64,000 nt of DNA. It comes from Gammaproteobacteria bacterium. GTDB taxonomy: Bacteria > Pseudomonadota > Gammaproteobacteria > Burkholderiales > Burkholderiaceae_C. Positions within the stretch are counted from its first letter, which is position 1. Each line of letters begins with the position of its first letter. Below the pieces are notes generated by a model. It made no database searches. It was given only the letters and a program-made list of their open reading frames with translations, and was not told the DNA's origin. Below, one piece after another: positions 28,209 through 36,070 of the stretch. A program made the translations under genes and the position numbers. The stretch is taken from assembly GCA_018820395.1 (NCBI GenBank), contig JAHJOG010000030.1:1-64000 (forward strand). Direction: 5' to 3'.

Positions 28209-29633
28209 TCAGTGGCCTGCGCCAGCGGAGGCGCCTTCGCCACCTGACATGGCCATGGAGTTGCCCATGGACGTGGGCTTGCCCATCACCGAAGCCGCGA
28301 GCGCGGCGTCGGCCAGCCAGAACTGCTGCTGGGCGTTGATCGCGTTGGTCACGCTGGAGATCTGGTCGCGTGCTTCGGCGAGCAGCTCGAAGACGCCGAT
28401 CAGCATGCCGTTGTAGCGAAGCACGTTTTCGTCGGCCATCGCCTGACGCAGGGGGACGATCTCGTCGCGGTAATGCCGCGCGATGTCGTACGCCGTGCGG
28501 TAGGCCGAGTACCCCTCGCGCAGCTGCGAAGAGGCGCCCCGCACGGCGGCGTCGTAGCGGTTGGCCGCGGCCAGCGACTGCGCGTTCAGCGCGTCGCGCT
28601 GGGCAGAACCCCAGTCGAAGAGCGGCAGCCGGATGTCGAGCTCAAAGCCGCGTCGTGTGCTTTTGGTGCCCGCTGCGTTATCGAAGACCGTGTCGCGACG
28701 CCCACCCACTTCCACGTCGGTGAAAGTCGACAGCAGGTTGAGGCCTTGCGACCGCCCTGCCACGTCGAGCTGGGCGCGGGCAAGTTGGACATCGAGGCGT
28801 TGCTCGGTTGCAGTGGCCGCGACGTCCTTCGCCTCGCGAGGTGTTTTTGGCAGATCTGGGAGACGTTCGGGCAAGGCCAACTTGGCGGCTTGTTCGTCGT
28901 TCAAGCCCAAGATTCGAATCAGTTCTTCGCGCGCAGCGGTGGTGGCGTGCTGTGCCGACGCGAGTTGCGTCGTCGCGTCCGCGTAGAACACCTGTTGGCG
29001 CGCACGCTGGAGCTTGCTGAAGTTGCCGATGAGTTGCATCCGCCGTGCAAGTTCGGCGCTGGCCTGGGCCGACTTGTTGACCTGCTCTGCGTACTGCAGC
29101 GACTGCTGGGCAGCAACCGCGCGCACCCAGGCCTGCTTGACCTGCGTGACCTGGTCAACAATGGCACCAGTAAGCTGCACTTTGGCCTGGTTGGCCTGAC
29201 CCTTCGAGATCGACAAACGCTGCGGCAGCAGGATCAGGTCCACCAGGCCGAAGGACAACAGCCGTCCGAGCTCCAGTTCGCTGTTCAGGCGCATGCGCTC
29301 GAAAGTGAAAATCGGATTGGGCAAACGGCTGGTCTGGTTGGCCGCGGCGATGTCGCCCCAGCTCTGGGCAATCAGGGCCTGGACGGACGGGCTGTTGGCC
29401 AGTGCGAGCTGCACCGCGTCGCTTTGCGAGAGCGGCTTGGCGAGCAAGTCTTGGGACAGTGCCGCGCGCCGGTCACGTTGCTCCTGGGTCCGGCTGAGTT
29501 CGAGCTTGCCGCCGGTGAACATCTGCGCGTTGGTGTTCGTGTCCTTCAGGGCGTCCTCGATGCCGACAGAGGCACAGCCAGCCAGAAACGCGGCCGCGAA
29601 GGCGATGGCGGTCAAACGCAAGGCGCGCTTCAT
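28209..29633 (-). CDS. TolC-family outer-membrane lipoprotein (second copper operon)
   Basis: The 474-residue protein has a lipoprotein signal with lipobox LAGCAS (cysteine at about residue 20). TolC-type helical repeats follow: LSQSDAVQLALANSPSVQAL, LLPQRLSISKGQANQAK, DIRLPLFDWGSAQRDALNAQ. The C-terminus is Met-rich (MGKPTSMGNSMAMSGG). It is upstream of the multicopper oxidase gene with no RND pump between them, so its partner pump may be CusBA or it may act with the oxidase. The start overlaps the stop of the preceding small gene by four bases. Confidence 0.88.
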   Translation of the reverse strand: MKRALRLTAIAFAAAFLAGCASVGIEDALKDTNTNAQMFTGGKLELSRTQEQRDRRAALSQDLLAKPLSQSDAVQLALANSPSVQALIAQSWGDIAAANQTSRLPNPIFTFERMRLNSELELGRLLSFGLVDLILLPQRLSISKGQANQAKVQLTGAIVDQVTQVKQAWVRAVAAQQSLQYAEQVNKSAQASAELARRMQLIGNFSKLQRARQQVFYADATTQLASAQHATTAAREELIRILGLNDEQAAKLALPERLPDLPKTPREAKDVAATATEQRLDVQLARAQLDVAGRSQGLNLLSTFTDVEVGGRRDTVFDNAAGTKSTRRGFELDIRLPLFDWGSAQRDALNAQSLAAANRYDAAVRGASSQLREGYSAYRTAYDIARHYRDEIVPLRQAMADENVLRYNGMLIGVFELLAEARDQISSVTNAINAQQQFWLADAALAASVMGKPTSMGNSMAMSGGEGASAGAGH

Positions 29634-30049
29634 GGCTTGTCCTTCTTCTCGGGTGCACCCGACATGCCGGGCATGCCTGGCATGCCTGGCATGGCCATCG
29701 AGTGGCCTGGCGGCGAACCCGGTGCCGCATCGGCACTCTTTTGCGGTTCGGCCCCGGCAGTGCCGGAGCCAGCCGTTTCCTTGGCATAGGCCTGCCAGCC
29801 TCCGCGGCGGTAGACCGTCTCGTTGGCCTCTTTCCAGGGAATGGGCTTATCGTCAGCAAAGGGCTGATAGCCCTCGAACGCGGACTTGTAGGTCAGAACG
29901 GGAGGCGGCGAGTCCGTCGATGCGCTGGAGTCCACCGGCGCGAGCTGTGCCAAGGCGCCAACTGCGTAGAGCGTTGCCGAAGCCGCAATGGCAGCCGCGG
30001 GGAAAAAACGGAGAGTTGCCAGCCGACGGGCTGACGATGAATGGAACAT
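29630..30049 (-). CDS. Exported Met/Pro-rich protein of copper operon
   Basis: The 139-residue protein has a signal peptide (about 9-35), a conserved-looking central part (YKSAFEGYQPFADDKPIPWKEANETV) and a Met/Gly/Pro tail (HSMAMPGMPGMPGMSG) that could bind copper. It overlaps the TolC gene start (ATGA) and follows the 30170 gene on the same strand. Small proteins of this type precede copper TolC/oxidase pairs in related bacteria. No named domain is recognised. Confidence 0.7.
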   Translation of the reverse strand: MFHSSSARRLATLRFFPAAAIAASATLYAVGALAQLAPVDSSASTDSPPPVLTYKSAFEGYQPFADDKPIPWKEANETVYRRGGWQAYAKETAGSGTAGAEPQKSADAAPGSPPGHSMAMPGMPGMPGMSGAPEKKDKP

Positions 30050-30169
30050 GGCGTCCTCGCAAGTTCATGAACGGAGTGCGTCAGTGCTGCCCGAAAAGGG
30101 CATGACGCAAGGCGATGCATGTGCGTTCGCGGCTACCCAGTGACGTCAAGTCAGGGGTACACGAACGCT

Positions 30170-30586
30170 TTAGGCGCGAGGAGGTTTGTCGAGCACGCGT
30201 GGCGTCAATGACGCCACTGCAGGAAAAGATTCGGCCAAGGCGGCAGGGGGCAAAGCAGGTGATGCCACCACGGGCGGGTCGCCAATTAGGGCGACGGAGT
30301 GGCAGGCACCGCAGGTGCCACACTTGTGGGCCGAATCCGTGTCCAAGGAGGCACCATCGTGATGGTGCGGAGTGGCTTCGACACCCGAGGCCGAACCCAC
30401 ATGTCCACTGTCGTGCGCGTGCGACTTCGGTTTCACGTGTTCGTGCGGCAGGGCTGGCTCTAAAAACGTTGCTGCCGTTGCCGGTGTTTCGCCTGCTGCG
30501 CAGAATTGCATGGTCGCGGCTGCATAACCCTGAAACGGCACTGCGAGCATGAGAGCCCAGAGCAGCAGTGAACGAAACAACGACAT
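30170..30586 (-). CDS. Small exported metal-operon protein (DUF2946-like)
   Basis: The 138-residue protein has a signal peptide (LLLWALMLAVPFQGYAAA), His-rich segments (HEHVKPKSHAHDSGH, THHHDGA-like HHHDGA) and a central CGTCGACH motif, ending in RVLDKPPRA. This layout matches small periplasmic proteins that open metal efflux operons. It is the first gene behind the MerR-type promoter at 30594-30624. The ATG at 30586 is only seven bases from the -10 hexamer, so the transcript is probably leaderless or nearly so. Confidence 0.7.
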   Translation of the reverse strand: MSLFRSLLLWALMLAVPFQGYAAATMQFCAAGETPATAATFLEPALPHEHVKPKSHAHDSGHVGSASGVEATPHHHDGASLDTDSAHKCGTCGACHSVALIGDPPVVASPALPPAALAESFPAVASLTPRVLDKPPRA

Positions 30587-30593
30587 CTTTGGA

Positions 30594-30624
30594 ATTATGG
30601 ACGTTGACACTGTGACAAGGTCAA
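30594..30624 (-). promoter_or_regulatory. MerR-type promoter of the reverse copper block
   Basis: On the minus strand, TTGACC (30624-30619) and CATAAT (30599-30594) are separated by 19 bp. The spacer holds the dyad TTGACC...TGTCAA with 9 bp between the arms, the same geometry as at 8953-8983. This is the spacing of MerR/CueR-activated promoters. It would drive the genes from 30586 leftwards. Confidence 0.7.
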
Positions 30625-30667
30625 GCGATTTTTTTTTTGGAAGTTAGCTTGCTTAAACCACGGAGCG

Positions 30668-31732
30668 TCAATGTTCGTGGCGATGGTGCGCGTCCGGCAC
30701 GTGGGCGTGCTTGTGCTGGAGCGGTGTATGCACATGCCGATGGCTGTGCGAGCCGCTCCCAAAATCGTCATGCACATGGTCGTGATGCCCATCGTCGTGC
30801 GTGTGTGCATGCTCATGGTCCAGCGTCCCGTGGCGGTGTTCATGGCCATGCGACTCTTCAAGATGCAGCGCGACCCCAATGAGCATCAACGCACCGCCGG
30901 CAAGCATGATCCAGGAGCCGCTGCGGTCGCCGAGTGCGATGGCAAAGGCAGCACCGATGAATGGTGCGCAAGCGAACACCGATCCCGTGCGCGCGGCACC
31001 GAAAGCGCGTTGGGCCAATAGATAGAACCGCAGGCTCAACCCGTAGCCGGTCGCACCGACGAGCAGCAAAATAATCGCTGCACTCAAAGTGGGAAGTCGC
31101 TCACCGAATGCCCACGCTAGCAAGGCTGTTGCGATTGCGCCGATCACCGCCTTGCCCAGAACTACCTGGCTTGGGTCGCGCTCGGCAAGGGCGCGCGACA
31201 GCGTGTTGTCCGTCCCCCAGGCGGCGGTCGCCAAAAACACGGCCAACAGACCCCAAAGCTGGACGCCGCCGCTCAGGCCCTGATCAATCACCAATGCCAC
31301 TCCTCCGGCGAGTAGCAAAAACATGGCGCCCCAGACCCGCCTTCCCATCATCTCGCGGTACATCAGCCGCGCCAGAACGGCGGTAAAAAAGGCCTCCAGC
31401 GTCAGCATCAACGACGCGCTGGCGCCGCTCGTGTGCTGCAGGCCCCACGCGAGCGCGACGGGGCCGATGACGGCACCGAAAGCCGCCATGAGGAACAGGC
31501 GCGGAAGATCACTGCGGAGCAAGCGCGCCTCCTTCTGAGCGCGCTGACGCGAAATTGCGCCCACCGCGGCCGCACCGGCGTAGAGCAAGCATGCGGTTGT
31601 GAACGCGCCCATGCCCTTGCCGAAATGCTGAACCAATGGTGTGCTGACGCCAAACAGCGCCGCCGCCAGCAGCGCCAGCAACCCGCCTCTGACAGCAGAC
31701 AGCGCGGCGTTGGTACGGAAATGTTGACCCAT
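30668..31732 (-). CDS. DMT/EamA-family transporter with His-rich C-terminal tail
   Basis: The 354-residue membrane protein has about ten TM helices in two EamA repeats (GGLLALLAAALFGVSTPLVQ, LWGLLAVFLATAAWGTDN). After residue about 290 comes a cytosolic tail of roughly 65 residues that is dominated by histidine (HGHEHRHGTLDHEHAHTH and further). EamA proteins normally export metabolites. The His tail, together with the metal neighbourhood, points to divalent metal handling (Ni, Co or Zn), which is inference. The gene starts at ATG 31732. Confidence 0.85.
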   Translation of the reverse strand: MGQHFRTNAALSAVRGGLLALLAAALFGVSTPLVQHFGKGMGAFTTACLLYAGAAAVGAISRQRAQKEARLLRSDLPRLFLMAAFGAVIGPVALAWGLQHTSGASASLMLTLEAFFTAVLARLMYREMMGRRVWGAMFLLLAGGVALVIDQGLSGGVQLWGLLAVFLATAAWGTDNTLSRALAERDPSQVVLGKAVIGAIATALLAWAFGERLPTLSAAIILLLVGATGYGLSLRFYLLAQRAFGAARTGSVFACAPFIGAAFAIALGDRSGSWIMLAGGALMLIGVALHLEESHGHEHRHGTLDHEHAHTHDDGHHDHVHDDFGSGSHSHRHVHTPLQHKHAHVPDAHHRHEH

Positions 31733-31794
31733 ACGTGAATTATTTCATCATGAAGCGCACGCCCAGATTCCGGTAGCGATCTCCGCGAAAGTCG

Positions 31795-31983
31795 CTACAA
31801 CAGCTCCTCTCCCAAAAATTGCAACAGTATCCAGTTCTTGAAGCGCAGCCACAGGACGCTGCCGGGAACGTCCTCGTGTACGAGATCACTACCGTCCCGA
31901 GCTTGCCCAACCCATTGCGTGCGCCGTCCGTCTGGCGAAAGCCGCAGCCGGCAGCTGAGTTCGATGTGCTCAGCGGCAAGCAA
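31795..31983 (-). pseudogene. Phospholipase D-family C-terminal remnant
   Basis: The open segment reads ELSCRLRLSPDGRRTQWVG, then DVPGSVLWLRFKNWILLQF and LGEELL at the stop. This matches the last about 60 residues of cardiolipin synthase-like PLD proteins, where a DG...W.. segment is followed by an EPxTSxWxRF-like helix and a final LL. The HKD catalytic motifs are absent, and no upstream part is found. It is a remnant that may mark a past junction between the DMT and ZIP gene blocks. Confidence 0.55.
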
Positions 31984-32070
31984 TTCGTCGGAGTAGCCAA
32001 AAAGATTTCGCTGGCTTTGTGAACAGCCACAACTTCCAGCTGAACCGGCGAGCGCCGACAGCTGTGACGT

Positions 32071-32757
32071 TTAAGGCATCAGGTCTTCAAGCATCAACAG
32101 CGCCAGAAAGCCAACGAAAAACATCGATGCGATGAGTGGCGTGTCTGGATGCTCATGGGCTTCGACCAGCAACTCCTCCGTCACGAGGTAAAGCAGGGCA
32201 ATCAGCGCGAACGCATAGAAAGCGGTCAACGCTGCCGGTGGCAACATGCCTACGGGCCCTCCCAGCAACGCCCCGAGCGGCAACCCCAAACCTATCACCG
32301 CTGTCATCCCGACCACTTTCCAACGTGACTTGATCGACTCGGCCAATTCCGAGGACAGCGCCAAACCCAGAAACAGGACCTCCACCGTAAGCGCAATGGT
32401 CAGCAGCAGACCTTGGCGGGCACCGGCTGCAAAGCTGATTCCCAGTACCAGGCCATCGATCAGGATGTCAATGCCAGTGACCGCAGCGATGGCGACCGCG
32501 CCTCTGGCTCGACTTGCAAACTGCTTGATCGTCAGCATTACAAAGATGCCGACAGCGCCGCCAAACAGGACAGGCCACGCTGCGCCTTCGTGCTTGAGGC
32601 CCGGAAGGATCTCGGTGGCGGCTGCAGCGAAAACTACCCCTGCAGCGAAATGCTGCACCGCGCTCTTGAATGCCGCGCTCGGACTTCGCCAGACATTCGC
32701 GATTGCGCCCAGGATCATTGCTGCCAGAGGGATGAGGGTAAAACTGAGAGCTTGCAT
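32071..32757 (-). CDS. ZIP-family metal transporter
   Basis: The 228-residue protein has about eight TM helices. The ZIP signature regions are visible: helix IV-like QHFAAGVVFAAAATEILPGL with the metal-binding H and E, and ITVEV-type TIALTVEVLFLGLALSSEL with a conserved E. A VEAHEHPDTP loop lies near the C-terminus. ZIP proteins usually import zinc or other divalent cations, though related members occur in resistance islands where direction is unclear. It lies in the zinc/cobalt half of the island, between the DMT and CDF genes. Confidence 0.85.
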   Translation of the reverse strand: MQALSFTLIPLAAMILGAIANVWRSPSAAFKSAVQHFAAGVVFAAAATEILPGLKHEGAAWPVLFGGAVGIFVMLTIKQFASRARGAVAIAAVTGIDILIDGLVLGISFAAGARQGLLLTIALTVEVLFLGLALSSELAESIKSRWKVVGMTAVIGLGLPLGALLGGPVGMLPPAALTAFYAFALIALLYLVTEELLVEAHEHPDTPLIASMFFVGFLALLMLEDLMP

Positions 32758-32840
32758 AACTGGTTGAAGAGATGAGAAGGTTGTCGACCCTCATGCTTTT
32801 TTTGATCGCCAGCAGGTCGGCACAGTGACGCGTTGGCAGG

Positions 32841-33074
32841 TCAACGCTGACGCTGCCTTGCCGCCTTTCGTGCCGTCCGCCGTAAGCGTGCCCGCTTGCG
32901 GTCGAATCGATCGCCAAGGCGCTGTGAATACGAACGGCGTTGGAAATGGAGCGGGTCCCGGTGTTGCAACCACCAGCGAAACAGGAGGCCTGCCAGCGCC
33001 ACAACGCAGATAAAGCCGATGTAGATCACCAGTATCGTCAGCGAGATCGATGCCTCTGGGATGTCGCGGTGCAC
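32841..33074 (-). CDS. Small single-helix membrane protein
   Basis: The GTG start at 33074 is preceded by a strong GGAGGT site six bases upstream. The 77-residue product has one membrane helix (ISLTILVIYIGFICVVALAG, about 10-30). A short RWWLQHRDPLHF segment follows, then a very basic tail (about 20 Arg/Lys residues). No ATG-started frame fits. It lies between the ZIP and CDF genes on the same strand. No family is recognised. Confidence 0.5.
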   Translation of the reverse strand: MHRDIPEASISLTILVIYIGFICVVALAGLLFRWWLQHRDPLHFQRRSYSQRLGDRFDRKRARLRRTARKAARQRQR

Positions 33075-33160
33075 GCTACCTCCAGTGTGGGTGCGGAAGG
33101 CCCATGCGATCTCGGCGTGTGGAGGCGCGAGTGCAGAAAGTCGGATCCATCGATGTGTCT

Positions 33161-34072
33161 TCAGCTGAATCGATGTTCGCCCACGGCTTGCTCGCAAGGC
33201 GTCGTCTCCAGTTGCACCGTTGAGTGATGAATGTCGAAGTCCTTTGCCACTGCATCCGACGCGGCGCTCGTCAAACTCTCGAAGTCACCGGTTGCGCTCA
33301 CGATGTGAACGCTCAGGCTGGGCTTGCCGGTCGTGATGGCCCACACGTGCAAATCGTGGATCGAATCGACCCCAGGTAACCGGAGCAAGGTTTTTTCGAT
33401 GGCAGCGATGTCGATGCCGTCCGGCACACCCTCCAGAAGGATGTTCATGCTGTCGCGCAGCAGCACCCACGTCCTTGGAAGAACCCAGAACCCGATGCCG
33501 ACAGCGATTGCCGAGTCGACCCAAGTCCAGCCGGTAAGCCAGATCACGATGGCGCCCAAAATCACACCCAGCGAGCCGAGCATGTCGCTCCAGACTTCCA
33601 GATAGGCGCCCTTGACGTTGAGGCTTCCATCTTTTCCCGCCGACAGGAGCTTCATGCTGATTAGGTTCACGACAAGGCCGAGCGAGGCGATCACGAGCAT
33701 CGGAAGCGAGTCCACCGCCTGCGGCTCGCGAAGGCGTTGCCACGCCTCATAGACGATGTAGATCGCGACACCGAACAGCAGAAGCGCATTGAATGCCGCA
33801 GCGAGGATCTCGAAGCGGTGGTACCCAAAGGTGCGCTTCGCATCCACCGCACGCTTGGAGATCTGGATCGCGGACAAAGAGATCGCCAGCGCTGCGGTGT
33901 CCGTGAACATGTGGGCAGCGTCGGAGATGAGCGCCAGGCTTCCCGTCACGATTCCACCGATGACTTCCGCCACCATGAAAGATGTTGTCAGGATCAATGC
34001 GATCCAGAGCGATCGCTCATGGCCAGCACCGCCTTGGCCTGATGTGTGCGTGTGGGAATGTCCTGAAGCCAT
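33161..34072 (-). CDS. czcD: CDF-family metal exporter, CzcD/DmeF type
   Basis: The 303-residue cation diffusion facilitator has an N-terminal His segment (MASGHSHTHTSG) and six TM helices. The transport-site residues are in SLALISDAAHMFTDTAAL (TM2, D and HxxxD) and YLEVWSDMLGSLG (TM5). A C-terminal cytosolic domain has IHDLHVWAITTGKPSLSVHI. CzcD-type proteins export Zn, Co or Cd from cytosol to periplasm by proton antiport, feeding the CzcCBA pump encoded at 38565-44927. Confidence 0.92.
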   Translation of the reverse strand: MASGHSHTHTSGQGGAGHERSLWIALILTTSFMVAEVIGGIVTGSLALISDAAHMFTDTAALAISLSAIQISKRAVDAKRTFGYHRFEILAAAFNALLLFGVAIYIVYEAWQRLREPQAVDSLPMLVIASLGLVVNLISMKLLSAGKDGSLNVKGAYLEVWSDMLGSLGVILGAIVIWLTGWTWVDSAIAVGIGFWVLPRTWVLLRDSMNILLEGVPDGIDIAAIEKTLLRLPGVDSIHDLHVWAITTGKPSLSVHIVSATGDFESLTSAASDAVAKDFDIHHSTVQLETTPCEQAVGEHRFS

Positions 34073-34081
34073 TTGCGACCT

Positions 34082-34609
34082 TTAGGTAAAACGGGTGTGG
34101 GTTGGCACAGATTCGTCTGTGCGGTTTTGGCTCGGGACGACCAACTCGAGCGGAGTACCGCAGCGAAAAACGTTGGTGAAGACCATGTCCCCGCGTGCGA
34201 CAGACGGGTTGTCCTCAACGATGACCACATGCCGATGCCGGAAGCCGGAGGCCCGGTAGGCCAGCACAGCGAACCGGGAAGAGGTGATTTGCTTTGTACT
34301 TGCCGTGGCTCTGCAGTCGGTGAGACCGCTGGACGCGATTTCGGTTGCGAAGCCGACCTCCATCACCTCGGCTGTTCTCCAACCGGCTTGATAGTCTCGG
34401 ACGTCTTCGATGAACGACGTGCATGACGTCAAGCCGAGCAATGCCAGGCAGCTCAGTGCAGTCGTCGCAAGGAATCTCCCGGTCCGGAGCGCGGCGCCAT
34501 GTCCAGGCGAATGAACTTGACTTCCGTCATCTTGCTGTGCAGTCCGGCCCCGGCTCAACAGCATGGCCGAAGCCAGCGCACTGGCAATGGCCAGCGTCTT
34601 GTTCTGCAT
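34082..34609 (-). CDS. Lipoprotein with unusual fused N-terminus, unknown function
   Basis: The 175-residue frame contains a lipoprotein signal in an odd place: FLATTALSCLALLGLTSC with the lipobox Cys near residue 63. The first 45 residues (MQNKTLAIASALASAMLLSR and beyond) look like the start of another exported protein. Its ribosome-binding region GGAGAATTCG followed by ATG is identical to that of czcC (44927). The mature part (SGFRHRHVVIVEDNP, GDMVFTNVFRCGTPLELVVP) is not recognised. A recombination between a czcC-like 5' end and a lipoprotein gene would explain this. Confidence 0.55.
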   Translation of the reverse strand: MQNKTLAIASALASAMLLSRGRTAQQDDGSQVHSPGHGAALRTGRFLATTALSCLALLGLTSCTSFIEDVRDYQAGWRTAEVMEVGFATEIASSGLTDCRATASTKQITSSRFAVLAYRASGFRHRHVVIVEDNPSVARGDMVFTNVFRCGTPLELVVPSQNRTDESVPTHTRFT

Positions 34610-34694
34610 CGAATTCTCCTAGCGTTAAAACAAACGGCTGAAGGGGAATCGACGAATTCGTATCGGGAATTTAAGTATGGAACGAGCTCGCCGA

Positions 34695-35099
34695 TCAGCT
34701 GGAGAACTGTCGAGCAGGGCGTTCGAGCGCGGGAGGAACGGGAGAACGATAGCTCGGTGGACCGGATTCGTGCGGTCTGACCGAGCGCAGAACGATCATC
34801 GGCGACTCTACGCTTGCACTTTGCTGGGCCAAGCTGGCGTGACAACCGACGCAGTTGTCATCAGCGTCAACAATCTGCTTGAGTTTGGCGCCCTGCGTCT
34901 TGTCGCCCGCGTGCACTTTCGTATGGTGTTCGTGATGTCCGAAATGCGGCGCGCCGGCGCCAGCCTCGTGTCCGCAGTAGACCGACGCGGCGCTCCAGGC
35001 AAACTGGAAAGGGACGATCAGAAGAAGCATCACGAACAGGCACCGACGCAGCGTCGGCAGATCGCCGGCACCTCGAAGGTTGTTCATGAATTCAGACAT
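34695..35099 (-). CDS. CzcI-like periplasmic metal-efflux accessory protein (copy 1)
   Basis: The 134-residue protein has a signal peptide (LFVMLLLIVPFQFAWSAAS). The CzcI-type mature start follows, YCGHEAGAGAPHFGHHEHHTK, where the CxHE...HFGHHEHH pattern is diagnostic. Later come a DDNCVGCHA motif and a C-terminal PPALERPARQ. CzcI proteins open czc operons and modulate metal resistance. Here it is not followed by czcC but by the odd lipoprotein gene at 34082. It has the ATTAC-N6-GTAAT box at 35248 upstream. Confidence 0.75.
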   Translation of the reverse strand: MSEFMNNLRGAGDLPTLRRCLFVMLLLIVPFQFAWSAASVYCGHEAGAGAPHFGHHEHHTKVHAGDKTQGAKLKQIVDADDNCVGCHASLAQQSASVESPMIVLRSVRPHESGPPSYRSPVPPALERPARQFSS

Positions 35100-35247
35100 C
35101 TGAAGGGCAAAAATTGAAGTGCTGGAAGCCGGGCGGATTGTGACGTTATTCGGCCTTTTCGGTGTCGCACCGCCGCGCAAAAGCAGGTGCCGCCGACCAG
35201 CGGTGTGGAGCGACACGTGAACATACCCGATGCCCGGTCTTCGCCGC

Positions 35248-35263
35248 ATTACAAGCAGGTAAT
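35248..35263. promoter_or_regulatory. Predicted response-regulator box 1
   Basis: ATTACAAGCAGGTAAT is a perfect ATTAC/GTAAT inverted repeat in the divergent region between the czcI-like gene (35099) and the response regulator (35387). It is one of five copies of ATTAC-N6-GT(A/C)AT in the island. Confidence 0.6.
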
Positions 35264-35337
35264 CTGGCACCCCGCCGATGGTAAACGAGCGCCCCCCTTC
35301 CCGGTTGGCGCCGAACATGTGTCCAAGCGTTCCGGAC

Positions 35338-35353
35338 ATGACAGAAATGTAAT
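35338..35353. promoter_or_regulatory. Predicted response-regulator box 2 (autoregulation)
   Basis: ATGACAGAAATGTAAT, the reverse complement of ATTACATTTCTGTCAT, lies 33 bp before the response regulator ATG. This fits autoregulation of the two-component operon. Confidence 0.65.
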
Positions 35354-35386
35354 CGGAGTGCACGGCCCCCGAAGTAGGATCAAACG

Positions 35387-36070
35387 ATGCATCTACTGGT
35401 TATCGAGGACGAGCTCAAGCTGGGGGACTACTTGCGCAAAGGCCTGATCGAAAGTGGCTTCAATGTCGATCTGGCGCGCGACGGAAACGAAGGTTTGGCC
35501 ATGGCCCTCACCGGAAATTACGACGTGATCGTGCTCGACGTGATGCTGCCGGGAATCGACGGCTTCAAGATTCTGGAGTTGGTTCGAAAATCGGCTGCAA
35601 CACCCGTCTTGATGCTGACTGCGCGCGACGAGGTTGCCGATCGGGTTAAAGGTCTGGAGGCCGGTGCTGACGATTATCTGGCCAAGCCATTTGCTTTTAC
35701 CGAATTGCTCGCACGCGTTCGCGCACTGCTGCGTCGAGGATCGTTGCAGGAGTCCACACGATTCACCCTTGCGGATCTGCAGTTGGACCTAACAACCCGC
35801 AGAGCCAACCGGGGCGGTAAACGGCTTGATCTCACAGCGAAGGAATTCGCTTTGCTCTCCCTGCTGCTGCGGCGCCAAGGGCAGGTCCTGTCGCGCGCCG
35901 TGCTGGCCGACCAGGTGTGGGGCATGAACTTCGACAGCGAGACAAACGTGGTGGAGGTGGCTGTGCGACGCCTTCGCGCGAAGATCGATGACCCCTTCAA
36001 TGAAAAGTTGCTTCACACAGTTCGAGGCATGGGCTATGTGCTGGAGCAGCGGGACGACGACCCGTTGTGA
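35387..36070 (+). CDS. OmpR-family heavy-metal response regulator (CzcR/CopR/IrlR type)
   Basis: The 227-residue regulator has a receiver domain: acidic pocket E7-D8, phospho-acceptor Asp51 in [10 protein letters not shown], a Thr in LMLTARD, and Lys in YLAKPF. The C-terminal winged helix (about 125-222) has [40 protein letters not shown] and [10 protein letters not shown]. These match the heavy-metal group of OmpR regulators. The stop overlaps the kinase start (GTGA). Five candidate operator boxes, including one in front of this gene, indicate control of the czc part of the island; the metal sensed is inferred to be Zn/Co/Cd. Confidence 0.92.
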   Translation: MHLLVIEDELKLGDYLRKGLIESGFNVDLARDGNEGLAMALTGNYDVIVLDVMLPGIDGFKILELVRKSAATPVLMLTARDEVADRVKGLEAGADDYLAKPFAFTELLARVRALLRRGSLQESTRFTLADLQLDLTTRRANRGGKRLDLTAKEFALLSLLLRRQGQVLSRAVLADQVWGMNFDSETNVVEVAVRRLRAKIDDPFNEKLLHTVRGMGYVLEQRDDDPL

